DNA of 64,000 nucleotides from Euglena gracilis (taxonomy: Eukaryota; Euglenida; Euglenophyceae; Euglenales), in assembly GCA_039621445.1 (NCBI GenBank), contig CP154955.1, positions 20,043,462 through 20,107,461 of the forward strand, written 5' to 3'. The position numbers and the translations under genes are program-made. A model generated the notes under the pieces. That model was not told the DNA's origin. It ran no database searches and saw only the letters and a program-made list of their open reading frames with translations. How positions within the stretch are numbered: the first letter of the stretch is position 1; every line of letters starts with the position of its first letter. Of the stretch, positions 53,275-63,323 are shown in pieces.

Positions 53275-54450
53275 GGAGCTGGGGTCCCCACGGCCAGCCA
53301 GATACCGGCCAGACCTCCTCCTCCTCTTTTTTCACCAGCCACCAGCCAGACCTCCTCCTCCTCTTTTCTCCCAGCCACCAGCCACGGCTAGCCGTGGCTG
53401 GCCGCGGCTGGGGCTGCTGCTCCTTTTTTAGTGCCTACCGGAGAGAGCAAAATTCAAAGTAGGGCAAAATTCACCACGGCGTTACGCTCGACGGCTGCGT
53501 TCGCGAGGTTTAATCGCAACGTCCGCAAAAAATGTTTATCCACCCGAAAAATAGTCCCGTCTTACTGTGTTATTCCGGCTGGGAAGTACTTCCAGTTCCT
53601 TTGACCGCGGTTCCTTCTGCTCGCCGTTGACAATCCGCCGGCACGGAAATCTGTCTTCAGACTTGAAACATGGGATCCCACCAGGGGCCAGTAGCTTAAA
53701 AAGTAGCCCCACCAAGGGCCTGTCACCATGTTGCAGGCAGGCCTCTGCTCCATCGAGTGTGGATTTGTTCAGAGCAAAGGCCTGAGTGGACTGCATGTCG
53801 TGATACTAACACTCTTTCCACAACGCAATAAGTTATAGGTTCCTGTATTTCCACTTCATTTCAGAGCCGTGTACTTTCATCATTATCATCCCACACCGCT
53901 TCGGACATTGCGACACTGAAGGCACGGCACGGCACGGCACGGCACGGCACGGCACGGCACGGCACGGCACGGCACGGCACGGCACGGCACGGCACGGCAC
54001 GGCACGGCACGGCACGGCACGGCACGGCGCGCGTCTCGCGCGGCTCCCGTGCTCGCACGTCGCCCGTGCTCGCACGTCGCCCGTGTCGGCGTGCTGTTCT
54101 TTTGCCGTCGGGACGGGTCACCGCGTGCCGTTGCACCCGCCTGTCACTTGGACAGTTTCACTTCGATTTCCGTTGGCCTGACCCTGAGGGCCGTACACTG
54201 AGGGCGAAGGATTAGGAATGAAAGCAATTTTTTGCGTATGGGTGAATCATAATTTTTATAAAAAATCCCATCGCGGCCAGCCAGACCTCCTCCTCCTCTT
54301 TCAGATCCTCAACACTGAATCCAGCCAGACCTCCTCCTCCTCTAAATCCCCCCAGCCAGCCGTGGCTGGCCATGGCTGGCCAGACCTCCTCCTTTTTTTT
54401 GCCAGCCAGCCAGCCGCGGCTAGCAGCGGCTAGCCAGATACCCCAGCTCC
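53275..54450 (+). mobile_element. Harbinger-like element P2 (complete), inserted in LINE L
   Basis: The ends GGAGCTGGGGT and ACCCCAGCTCC are perfect inverted repeats; the target duplication TAA is at 53272-53274 and 54451-54453. Removing it restores the LINE L frame (NVTQSL then NDLSP). It is 1176 bp with two different repeat-rich arms, a block shared with P1 and P5 (53640-53900), and a (GGCAC)n array. It carries no transposase. Confidence 0.85.
53921..54028. repeat. (GGCAC)n microsatellite in P2
   Basis: About 21 perfect pentanucleotides. The Ala-Val-Pro-Cys-Arg frames through it are artefacts. Confidence 0.97.
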
Positions 54451-54453
54451 TAA

Positions 54454-55714
54454 GGGATTGGGTAACGTTGGGATGATGCATGAGCACCTTGGCCACCAAG
54501 CGGCGCAGACATTCACCTGCCGCAATGGGGCGTGTCCCCTCTTCCGAACCAGCGGGGCCAGACTTGCGAAGAGGGGTCAGGGTCGCGGAGGACAAAATAG
54601 GGGCCATGGTTGGGTGTACTCCTTTCGATAGGCAATTGCAAATGAAATGGTCCAAGCTCTCCAAAAGGTCCTCAGCGCGTGAGCCCGGCATATCCGCAAG
54701 CAGGCACCGTAAGTGGTCAGGACGGAGTCCAGAAGGGCCTCCTACGGAGTCCTTTGGAAAGGAACAAATCAGCTTGCGAAGGGTGAATATGCGGTCCCGA
54801 AGTGATTCAGCATCCCGAGGGAAATGTAGTTGATTGGTGGGATCCCAAAGCCCAAAGCCGGGTGGCTCCTTGTGTGGGTGAAGGGCACGCAATTTCGCCA
54901 AAATTGCCGGATCACTTGAGTTTTGCACGCCATCAGAGGTGAGGACACGACAGGCTTTTGAAATTGCACCATGTCCAACCAATGTTTCCACACGGTTAAG
55001 CAGTCTTTCTGTTTCCAGTCTTTCTTCACGAGAAGCAGCTAGCTGTGTCCGGGGTGCCGGCAATGGGAGGTCGGGGAGGGAGGATTCCTCCCAGCTGTCA
55101 TGAATTGGGCGCTGAAGGTACAGGCGTGCACGCTCAGCCACCTTGCGACCCACTTGTGCCCAGTGCGCTTTCCCACCTCTTTTCAAGGGGCATAGGACGG
55201 ATTTTGGAAATGCCCATAAAGGATGCAGGGTTTGCCAGCTGGAGCTTGCATTGAAGTTTCTCAGCAAGGTGACAAACGTTGAGGTGACTTGCACTACTGC
55301 CCCACGGGGGATGTGAACCAGGGTGGGTCTGGAATCGAGCCCGATTTCTGCGAAGGAAGGTTTCACCTCCGAGGTGGATGGGTTGAAGGCCACTGCCGAA
55401 ACAGAACAGGACACTTGCAGTGTTTGCGGCACTATGGCTTGGGGTGTTTGTGGAGGAATGGGCAGTGGGAGAGCCGCCGGAAAAAGCGATGACTGTGAAA
55501 GGCAAGTGGATCCGAGCGGGAGAAATGGGGCACCCTGATGGTGTTGTAGCCAGCGACCCCCTTCATCAAGCCCCATGGGATCGGGGGCTGCAGGAGGGTG
55601 GACCTGGGAACCTTGGTCAGGAGCGGCATTCAACGGAAGCTGCGGGAAAACGGGTGTCGTAGTCAGAGGGAACCATGAGTCAGTGTCCAAAGCCATTCCC
55701 TGAGAACTTGCCAT
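54454..55714 (-). pseudogene. LINE L post-2A region and start of reverse transcriptase
   Basis: From the ATG at 55714 the frame is open to the P2 insertion. It encodes a Pro/Gln-rich start, LHPLWAFPKSVLCPLKRGGK, RVETLVGHGAISKACRVLTS, GGPSGLRPDHLRCLL, LRKSGPAGSEEGTRPIAAG and ECLRRLVAKVLMHHPNVTQS. It is in the same frame as the upstream 2A region, separated from it by a single TAA at 55724-55726. Confidence 0.85.
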
Positions 55715-55723
55715 TTGAGAAGA

Positions 55724-56353
55724 TTAGGAAGCAGACGGCATTTCCACATCGGCTTCATTTCGCACGAGTGAATGAGTTGTTGGCCCTGGGTTGCTTTCAA
55801 TGTCTCCGCAGGAAGCCAAGCAAAACCCTCTTCCCAGCCGACAGATGGACCATGAGTTTGGAGTGGTTGGCGGGTTGGTAGGTGGGTGGGTGTGTGCTAC
55901 AATGTTGGGCACGTCAGGCGGGACCAAAAAAATTGGCACTGTCAGGTGAGCTGGGTGTGTGATTTCAGGGGGTGGGCTGAGGCCGAGGGTGTTTTTTGGC
56001 CACTGGTGCAATATGGTGTCTGGGGGGGGGGGCCGCAGGCTCAGGGCTTTTTCAGGCCAATGGTGCAGAATGATGCAACTGGTCAAAATGGTGTCACAGG
56101 AGGGTTTTTGTAGCCCCAGGGACTTTACAGGCCAGTGGGCCAAAATGGTGCCATTGCTGAAACTGGTGTGGGGCCTTTGCAGGCCCAAAGACTTTTCAGG
56201 GCACTGGGGGTCGATGGTTGCAATGGGAGGTTTTGTTGACAAAATGCTTTGGGTTTGCAAGATAAAACAGCTGTTCCAAAATGTGTCACAGCTTTTGGTG
56301 CAAAAGGTGCTGTAAAAACTCTGGGTTTGACACAGCCACTGGGGGGTCGGCAC
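55724..56353 (-). pseudogene. LINE L N-terminal repeats and 2A motif
   Basis: This 209-codon frame has repeated units such as CPEKSLGLQRPHTSF, WPVKSLGLQKPS, WPEKALSLRPPPP and WPKNTLGLSPPP. The 2A motif GRGFCLASCGDIESNPGP follows at 55781-55833, then the frame stops. Further upstream (56640-56832, minus) the same idea continues as PLGLQRPP repeats, cut off from this frame by a C/G-run stretch (56340-56560). Confidence 0.75.
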
Positions 56354-56433
56354 ACCCCTCCCCCCCCCCCCTCACCGACCCCCTCGCCACGCCATTTTAC
56401 CCCCCCCTTTTCAGACCCCCTCGCCACGCCATG

Positions 56434-57150
56434 TCAGCCGCGCCAAAGAAAATTTTCTTGGAAAACCCCCGCGCACCCCTCCCCCCCCCCATCCGGGACC
56501 CCCTCGCCACGCCAAAAACCCCCCTCCCCCCCCCCCCTAGCCGGACGGCTCGCCACGGCGTGCCGACCCCCCCACTGAGTTTGGGAAGCACTGCAGAAAA
56601 CAAATGGGAAATGGTTGGAGCTGAATGTAGCACTTAGTTGTTGGCAGATGGGGGGCCTTTGCAGGCCCAGGGGTTGCAGACTTAATGGTTGACAGATGGG
56701 GGGCCTTTGCAGGCCCATGGTGGGGGGCCTTTGCAGGCCCAAGAGGGAGGGCCTTTGCAGGCCCAAAGGTGGGGGCCTTTGCAGGCCCAAGGGGTGCCAG
56801 CAGGGCTGAAAAGCCCAGAACACCAACAGCATGTCGAACTTCTGGACCTGCTGATAAGGGCTGATGAGCCCACTTCACCAAGGTGTCGTGCTGGAACTTC
56901 GCTTCGACTTGTCTTGGACTTGTCTTTGTAACTTGTACCTTGTACTTAAACTTGATACCAGTGAACTGCACCAGGGGCTTTCACTTGACTTGTGGTTGAA
57001 CTGCACCAGGGACTTCAACTTGACCAGCACTTGTAACTTGAACCCCTCCAAGGGCTTTCACTTCTCGGCCATGTGTATTACTCACCTGAAATAGCGAAAA
57101 TATACGCGTCTGTTCGTAAATAAACAAAAAATTAGGCGTTTTGTGTGAAT
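56434..57150 (-). other. LINE L 5' region with GLQRPP-coding repeats
   Basis: Seven GGGCCTGCAAAGGCCCCC-type units on the minus strand (56657-56795) encode LGLQRPP. Beyond 56860 the sequence becomes a C/T-rich, non-coding stretch that is probably the 5' UTR. Confidence 0.5.
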
Positions 57151-57300
57151 CCTAATCAGTCCGCTCAATCAAGCCGCAATCAATTTGTTTTACAGCACCT
57201 GAGTGTTTCTTTTCATTGATCTCCGAACATCCAGCCCCATTCCACTCCACCATTTCCTTCCCCACCTTCCCGGGTCAGGGGACGCCCCTGTTTCTTTCAT

Positions 57301-58134
57301 ATGTGTCAAGAAGCGCCCCGCCCCGCCCGCCGCCCAGGGCCCCCACAGGGGGACGCCCCTGGTCTGAGATGCGCCCACCCAGTGAGTAGCAAAGGCTGTG
57401 AACCGGGGGTGATGCCACCAAGGATCCCACCCCCGGCGAGCCCGGGCGAGTCTCCCTGCGCCGTCCCCCCGAGGGCAGCCCCATTTCCCCCACCGCCCCG
57501 TAGCACCAGCAGGCTGGCCCCCACCGTGACGGGGTTTACGTTGGGCGAGGATCCGAGGGAGACGCCGCCAAGGATCTCTCCCTCGGTGAGCCCGGGCGGG
57601 CCTGTCCCTCCCCATGGTGCTGCCGCAGTCCCCTCTGCTGGCCATCCCGCGGACCCATCCCCCTCACCGCCCCAAAGCACCAGCAGGCTGGCCCCCACCG
57701 TGACGGGGTTTACGTTGGGCGAGGATCCGAGGGAGACGCCGCCCAGGATCTCTCCCTCGGTGAGCCCAGGCGGGCCTGTCCCTCCCCACGGTGCTGCCGC
57801 AGTCCCCACTGCTGGCTCGCCCCCCCTCCCACCCCAAGATGTGCCCAACCCCGTCCCCACCTCGGCCCACCCACCACCGTTCACTTTCACCCACCAACCT
57901 CAATTGCCACGATCCCGAGCTGCCTTTCGCCCCCATCTCCCATCCTCATTCGTCCCCTTTCCATCCTCTCCCTGGCTTTCCCTCCATGGTTCCACATTTG
58001 CGATCCAGGTCTTCATCTGTCCTCATTGCAAGCACAAAGTTCATGGATGCGGGACCTCTGCAATGATGGAGATATCGAGTCAAATCCGGGGCCGACTTCG
58101 CCTTCGGGTCCTGGGGCAGCTTTCATGGTGGTGA
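57301..58134 (+). pseudogene. LINE M N-terminal proline-rich repeat frame
   Basis: The 277-codon frame contains a 58-residue unit twice in perfect tandem (STSRLAPTVTGFTLGEDPRE, then TPPRISPSVSPGGPVPPHGA; 174 bp period at 57507 and 57681), with a partial unit before it. It ends with VFICPHCKHKVHGCGTS. The 2A motif lies in a different frame (58051-58094), so a frameshift probably lies near 58000-58050. Confidence 0.6.
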
Positions 58135-59640
58135 ATCAATCAGCTGCGGTCATCAACCTGGCGCCTCCACCACCGTCCGCCTCCTCCTCCGCTTCCGCAC
58201 CAGCAGGTCCAAACCACCGGGCACGAAAGCGAAGAGCTGAGCGCGGTCCAGATTCCTCAGATTCCGAGGAAGAGGGCCCAGGCCTTTTCCATTGCCCGTT
58301 TCCCCACTGCTGCAAGTCCCTCCGACACAGCTTTCTTGGTTGGAACACAAAGCGGCTCGCCACAAACCATGTAGCAATGGTCCATGTCGCCGCAGGAGAG
58401 ATGCCTTCGTCTGTTTGGCTTCGGGACGCACAACGCTGGGTGTGTGGACATTGCCTCAAGCTCCTCCCAGAAGGCAAACCGTGTGCAGGTGAGAATTGCT
58501 ACCGTGTGCGACCGGACTCCACCCCAACCTGTCTCCCGCCTGCAAGCCACCCACCACCAGCCCATGCAGCCGTGAGCTCATCGTCAAGCAACCACATGCC
58601 TCCATCCACACCATTGGACGCCCCAAATGCGCTTATGTCATCAGCAATTCACGAGATTCTGTCCACCACAAGGCCTCTGTTCCGGCACATCCCGCGTGCG
58701 GCTGTCACATTGTGGGGCGTAGCCTGGGCTGAGCTGCAACAGCGCCTCTGCTCTGAACGTTCGTGGGAGGCACTCCGAGATTGGGCCTTGTTTCAAAAGG
58801 TGACCCTCTGGTCGCCTCGAGGTGGCAAGGGCCACAAGGGACAAGCCGCCCAACTCATCAGATCACGAGTTGATCGCTTCAAGGCAGGAGACCTGGCTTC
58901 GTTGTGGGACGAGTTTCGCCAGGGCATCCCTCGGCCGGACCACAAGAATCAAAAAAGCACGGCATTTCCATCCCTGGAGGACAAAGTGGACAGGCTGCAG
59001 GAAGCCCCATTCCTGAACACGCTGCGGGGCTTGATGGAAGATGGAGCATTTGGCAAGACGGTGCGCCATCTCATGTCTGATGGGTTGCACGATCCGTTGG
59101 ACCACAAGGTGCAGGCAAAGCTCAGAGACCTGCATCCAAGAAGGCAAGAAGTCATCTTTATGGAGCCTGTCTCCAAAGTGTTTCCATTCCCGAAGGAGGA
59201 ATCCTCTCAAGAGCAACATGATTTGAATAAGTTTCTCCGTGAGACGTTACTCTCTTTTCCAAGAGCAGCCGCTGCAGGCCCAGATGGACTCCGACCCCAA
59301 CACCTCCAGGATGTAGTGCGTGTGGACGCTGGTGCGGCGGCAATGGTGTTGGCAGCGCTGCGCACGTTCTCCAAAGCGGCCCTGGAAGGGTCACTGCCAG
59401 CACAAGCAATGCCCTTCATCTCATCGGCCATCTTGATTCCATTGAGGAAGGACGGCCCCACTGGCAGTCTGAACATTCGCCCCATTGCAGTGGGGAACAC
59501 CCTCCGCCGCTTTGTGGGCAAGTTCGCCATGACCTCACCGTGTGTCAAGCAACGGGCATCAGAGCTGCACCCGCATCAATGCGGAGTCACCACCGAAGGG
59601 GCTTGTGAGACCGCAATCCTTTGCAGAACACGGCCAAGGA
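58026..59640 (+). pseudogene. LINE M 2A motif, zinc motifs and start of reverse transcriptase
   Basis: The frame opens close to MRDLCNDGDIESNPGP (58048-58094), a canonical 2A core. Then come a Ser/Pro linker with RARKRRAERG, a C2H2-like finger (CPFPHCCKSLRHSFLGWNTK then NHVAMVH), CGHCLKLLPEGKPCAGENC, a helical part, AAGPDGLRPQHLQD and RPIAVGNTLRRFVGKFA. A frameshift near 59600-59640 moves to the next frame. Confidence 0.85.
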
Positions 59641-61098
59641 GATACATGGGCTATCCTGCAAGTGGACCTACAGAACGCGTTCAACGCAATTAACCGGCAA
59701 GCCCTCCTGAAAGCAGTCTGCAATCGGGCCCCAGAGCTTGAGGCATGGGCACGTTTGTCTTATGCACAGCATTCCGCCCTCTACACCCATGGTCACCGAA
59801 TGACCAGTGAGCAAGGAGTGCAGCAAGGAGACCCTTTGGGTCCCCTCTTCTTTGCATTGGCGTGGCAAGATGTGGTCCTGGCGCTGCCCAAAGATTTGAA
59901 GATGAACGTGTGGTATCTGGGTCACCTCGTGGGTTCCATGGACTCCTTGGCTGCAGCATTGGCAACCATCAGCGTGAGTTCTGCACATCTTGGCGTGCAT
60001 CTCAACCTCCAAAAATGCCGCCTGTGGGGTCCTGCACAGACACCGACATCGGATGGAAACCATTTTGATTTGTTGCGATCAATTCCCCGAGTACCTTGGA
60101 TGCCAGACCACGGGCTGCGGGTCCTCGGCTTCCCAGTGGAACACCCACTTTCAACATCCTTCCGCAAAGCCGAGATGCAAGCAGCAGTGGACAAGCTCCA
60201 AGAAGCATGTCACGTCCTCACCAACCTGGGAGATCCTCAGGTTGAGCATGTGCTCTTGCGTTATTGTCTTGATGCCTGCAAGGTGATGCATTTCCTACGC
60301 ACCATGAACATGGACACCCTACAAGAGCCAATCCAAGCAGCGGCGCGGATCATCCGGAAGACGTGGGATGACATCATGGGCCAGCCGGCATTAAATGATG
60401 CACAATGGACACAATGTTCACTCCCCCTACGCATGGCCGGTCTCGGGGTGAAGGATCTCCTCGTCCTCCAAGCACCAGCCAGAATGGCAGGGATTCTATG
60501 TGCACAACAGCGGTCACAACTTTTGAGGTTTTCGCCCGAGGCCTGCGCCTTGCCCCCAGATTTCAAGAAGGTGGCTGTGGATCTGCGCGGCACACTCGGC
60601 CCTCAGTTCGAGCCACTTCCAGATTGGATTGAGAAGAATCATCCATCGGACGTAGAAGAAGACCACAGAAGGCAGCAGTGGTGGACAGACAAAGTGCACC
60701 AAGCAAGGAAAGAAGCTTTGAAGAACATCTTGCCACAACGAGACAAATGCCGCCTCCGACTGCAATCGATGCCCCACACAACCGCCTGGCTCCAAACGAT
60801 ACCAAACAAAGGCATGGGAACCAAAATCCCAGCAACAAAGTACCGCCTCCTCCTCCGATGGTGGCTCGGTGCCAAGGTCCTCCCGGGCTCGTCTGGTGCT
60901 CCTTGCCCCCTGTGTGGGGACTCCATGGATCCCTTCGGGGACCACCTGCTATGCTGCAAAAAGAACAAACTCGTGCAACGTCACAACGCTGTGCGGGACG
61001 CGCTGGCAATGGTCCTCAGAGAGCACGGAGTACACACCAAGACAGAGGTGGCAATCGGTGGGAAGATGCGCCCAGCGGGTGGCCCTGCATGGGGTTGA
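59640..61098 (+). pseudogene. LINE M reverse transcriptase core (catalytic DD deleted) and zinc motif
   Basis: Motifs: ILQVDLQNAFNAINR, GVQQGDPLGPLFFALAWQ, then NVWYLGHLVGS at 59908-59937, where relatives read WYLDDGHLVG. Two codons, the catalytic Asp pair, are missing in frame. Then VHLNLQKCRLWGPA, GLRVLGFPVEHP, DACKVMHFLRTM, MAGLGVKDLLVLQ, CPLCGDSMDPFGDHLLCC and QRHNAVRDALAMVLREHG. The frame is lost just after TEVAIGGKMRPAGG. Confidence 0.86.
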
Positions 61099-61414
61099 CC
61101 CTGTGGGGCCGTTGGCAGTCGACCTCGTGGTGTTCCACCCCCTCCGGAAGGATTTGTCGTGGGACGAGAATATTGCCTTAAGGAACATGACAGCAATGGA
61201 ACACAAGAAGATCACAAAGAACCAACCTGTATGTGAAGCCGCAGGATGGTTATTCAGCCCTCTGTCCTTCCATCCGTGGTCGGGCCTGGGCCCATTGGGG
61301 TCTGGTCTCCTTGGCCGCCTGGTGAAGCAAGCCCTCGGTGACAAGCAAGGATGGGCAAGGCAGCACCTAGCCGCAGACATCTGGCAACGTATATCCGTAT
61401 ATCCGCAACCTTGA
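61080..61414 (+). pseudogene. LINE M RLE and C-terminus
   Basis: In the next frame: GVDPVGPLAVDLVVFHPLRK (nuclease D-L-V), CEAAGWLFSPLSFHPWSGLG and AADIWQRISVYPQP-stop. It is the counterpart of AIDVTVRHPLAPS and GWTFIPFVLDC in the other LINEs. Confidence 0.8.
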
Positions 61415-61525
61415 TGGCCTTTGTGGCTGAACAGCTCTCTGCCGCCGCCACAACCAGAGGGCACGATGAGTTACCTCCAACGGCCACGCCGCAAGAGACG
61501 CCGTCGAGAACCAGGAGCATACAAG

Positions 61526-62820
61526 GGAGCTGAGGTCCCCACGGCCAGCCAGATACCGGCCAGACCTCCTCCCCCTCTTTTTTTAACCAGCCACCAGCCA
61601 GACCTCCTCCTCCTCTTTTCTCCCAGCCACCAGCCACGGCTAGCCGCGGCTGGCCGTGGCTGGCCGCTGCTGGGGCTCCTCCTCCTTTTTTAGTGCCTAC
61701 ATGAGAGTGCCAAAATTCAAAGTAGGGCAAAAGTTACCACGTCGCCACCTCGCCGCTTATTATTACGCTCGACGGCTGCGCTCGCCAGGTTTAATCGCAA
61801 CATCCATGCTGGCGTATTTTGCAACGGCGAGCAGAAGGAACCGCGGTTCGTGGAACTGGAAGTGCTTCCCAGCCGGGATGACACAGTAAGACGAGACTAT
61901 TTTTCAGTTGGACAAACCTTTTAAGCAACATATTTCATGGCAGCACCATGACTACGATGAAAGCCGGGGGGGGGGCAGAGAAAAAACAACCGGGTGGCAC
62001 GGTAAAGCCCCCCAAACAACACAAATTTTGCCAAAAAAAAACGCAAACAAAACGCTTTTGTGTCCCACCTTTCCAACAGAATCCCAAACAACTCCTGTGG
62101 CCCAAAACTGGCCACCACATCTGGCCCAAAACTGGCCACCACATCTGAGCCAAAACTGGCCATGACCTGTGGCCCAAAACTGGCCACGGCCTGTGGCCCA
62201 AAACTGGCCACCACATCTGGCCCAAAACTGGCCACCACATCTGGCCCAAAACTGGCCACCACATCTGGCCCAAGAATGGCCACAAGATGTGAATCAAACC
62301 AATGAAAAGCAAATCAGAATGAACCAGAATACCATGCCATTGCAAAAAAAAAAAAAGTGAAATGCAAGATTTTGGGGCCCAAAATCTGCATTTCACATTT
62401 TTTTGCGAAATTTGGGCCGTTTGCCAGATCTTCTTCCCCAATTTTTGGTTTCCTTGGGCAAGAACATTTGTTGAACAGCAAACAAAGAAGGCAGAGAAAC
62501 AAAATCAGCCAGCATCTAAGGATAAAATGTCTGTGAAATCTGTCTTCAGACTTGAAACTTGTGATCCCACCGCCAGTAGCTCAAAAAGTAGTCCCACCAA
62601 GGGCCTTTCACCATGTTGCAGGCAGGCCTCTGCTCGATCGAGTGTGGATTTGTTCAGAGCAAAGGCCTGAGTGGACTGCATGTGGTGATACTAACCTCTT
62701 TCCACAACGCAATAAGTTCCAATAGGTTCCTGTATTTCCACTTCATTTCAGAACCCTGTACTTTCATCATAATTATCCCACACCGCTTCCACCCGAAATG
62801 ACATTGCGACACCGAAGGAA
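61526..62820 (+). mobile_element. Harbinger-like element P5, interrupted by LINE N
   Basis: It starts GGAGCTGAGGTCCCC and shares the repeat arm, the ggccaccacatctgg minisatellite, the palindrome and the ATGTTGCAGGCAGGCCTCTG block with P1 and P2. It is broken at 62821 by the 3' end of LINE N; the rest should lie beyond the window. Confidence 0.75.
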
Positions 62821-62872
62821 CGGTGGTGGGGCGAACCGAATCCACCGACCAGTGGCACAGCCTACTGGATTT
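62821..62872 (-). other. Type A LINE 3' tail, copy 5 (LINE N)
   Basis: Minus strand: ATCCAGTAGGCTGTGCCACT, GGTCGGTGGATTCGGTTCGC and CCCACCACCG, identical in its core to the LINE D tail. Confidence 0.82.
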
Positions 62873-63323
62873 GAAGAGTTCAGGGGAGGAAGGCTATGTA
62901 CAGAGGCAACAGTCTGTGCACGCTGGTGAAGGGAGGGAAGGTAAAATGGGCGAGCTTAGAGAACAGTATAAGGCGCGAGGTGCGGGGGCAGGTAAGAGGG
63001 GTGAGCTTAGCGAAAAGATCTCGTCATGCTGCGGGTGCACAGGCGATTTGTAATCCTGTTCTCGACCTCCGCAATTCTGATTGGTCATTGAGATCTGGAT
63101 TGGGTGGACGGGCCACTTCGTTTCCTACTGCACCAGGTTCGGGTCAGGAGGTGCGCTTGAAGAGGTTGTATGGAGGACCTGGCTGGCACTGGGCTTGAGG
63201 TCCCTCACGGGGGTTCAGCCCCCCTTCGATTGTCTGCGACTTCTGCACCTCCATGGTGGACGTCCGGAGAGAGTTCTCGGCTTTTTGAAGTCCATTTCGG
63301 TTGTTTGGAGCTCAGCCTCGGGG

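Larger units (their letters stand above)
50072..57150 (-). mobile_element. LINE L: nearly full-length LINE split by two DNA transposons
   Basis: The minus strand runs from a repeat-rich N-terminal region (about 57150-55800) through a 2A motif, reverse transcriptase, zinc motif and RLE to a type B tail at 50072-50205. It is interrupted by Harbinger-like P2 (53275-54450) and a mariner-like element (51518-52216), both with clean target duplications. It also carries several stops and frameshifts. Confidence 0.85.
57301..61525 (+). mobile_element. LINE M: 2A-containing LINE, 3' end cut by element P5
   Basis: It has an N-terminal repeat region, 2A motif, two zinc motifs, reverse transcriptase, Cys/His motif and RLE in order on the plus strand. 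It is cut off at 61526 by the Harbinger-like P5, so no 3' tail is visible. Confidence 0.86.

Noticed and set aside
57306-57890. Gly-rich minus-strand protein opposite LINE M
   Set aside because: It is the shadow of the 58-residue proline-rich repeat on the plus strand.
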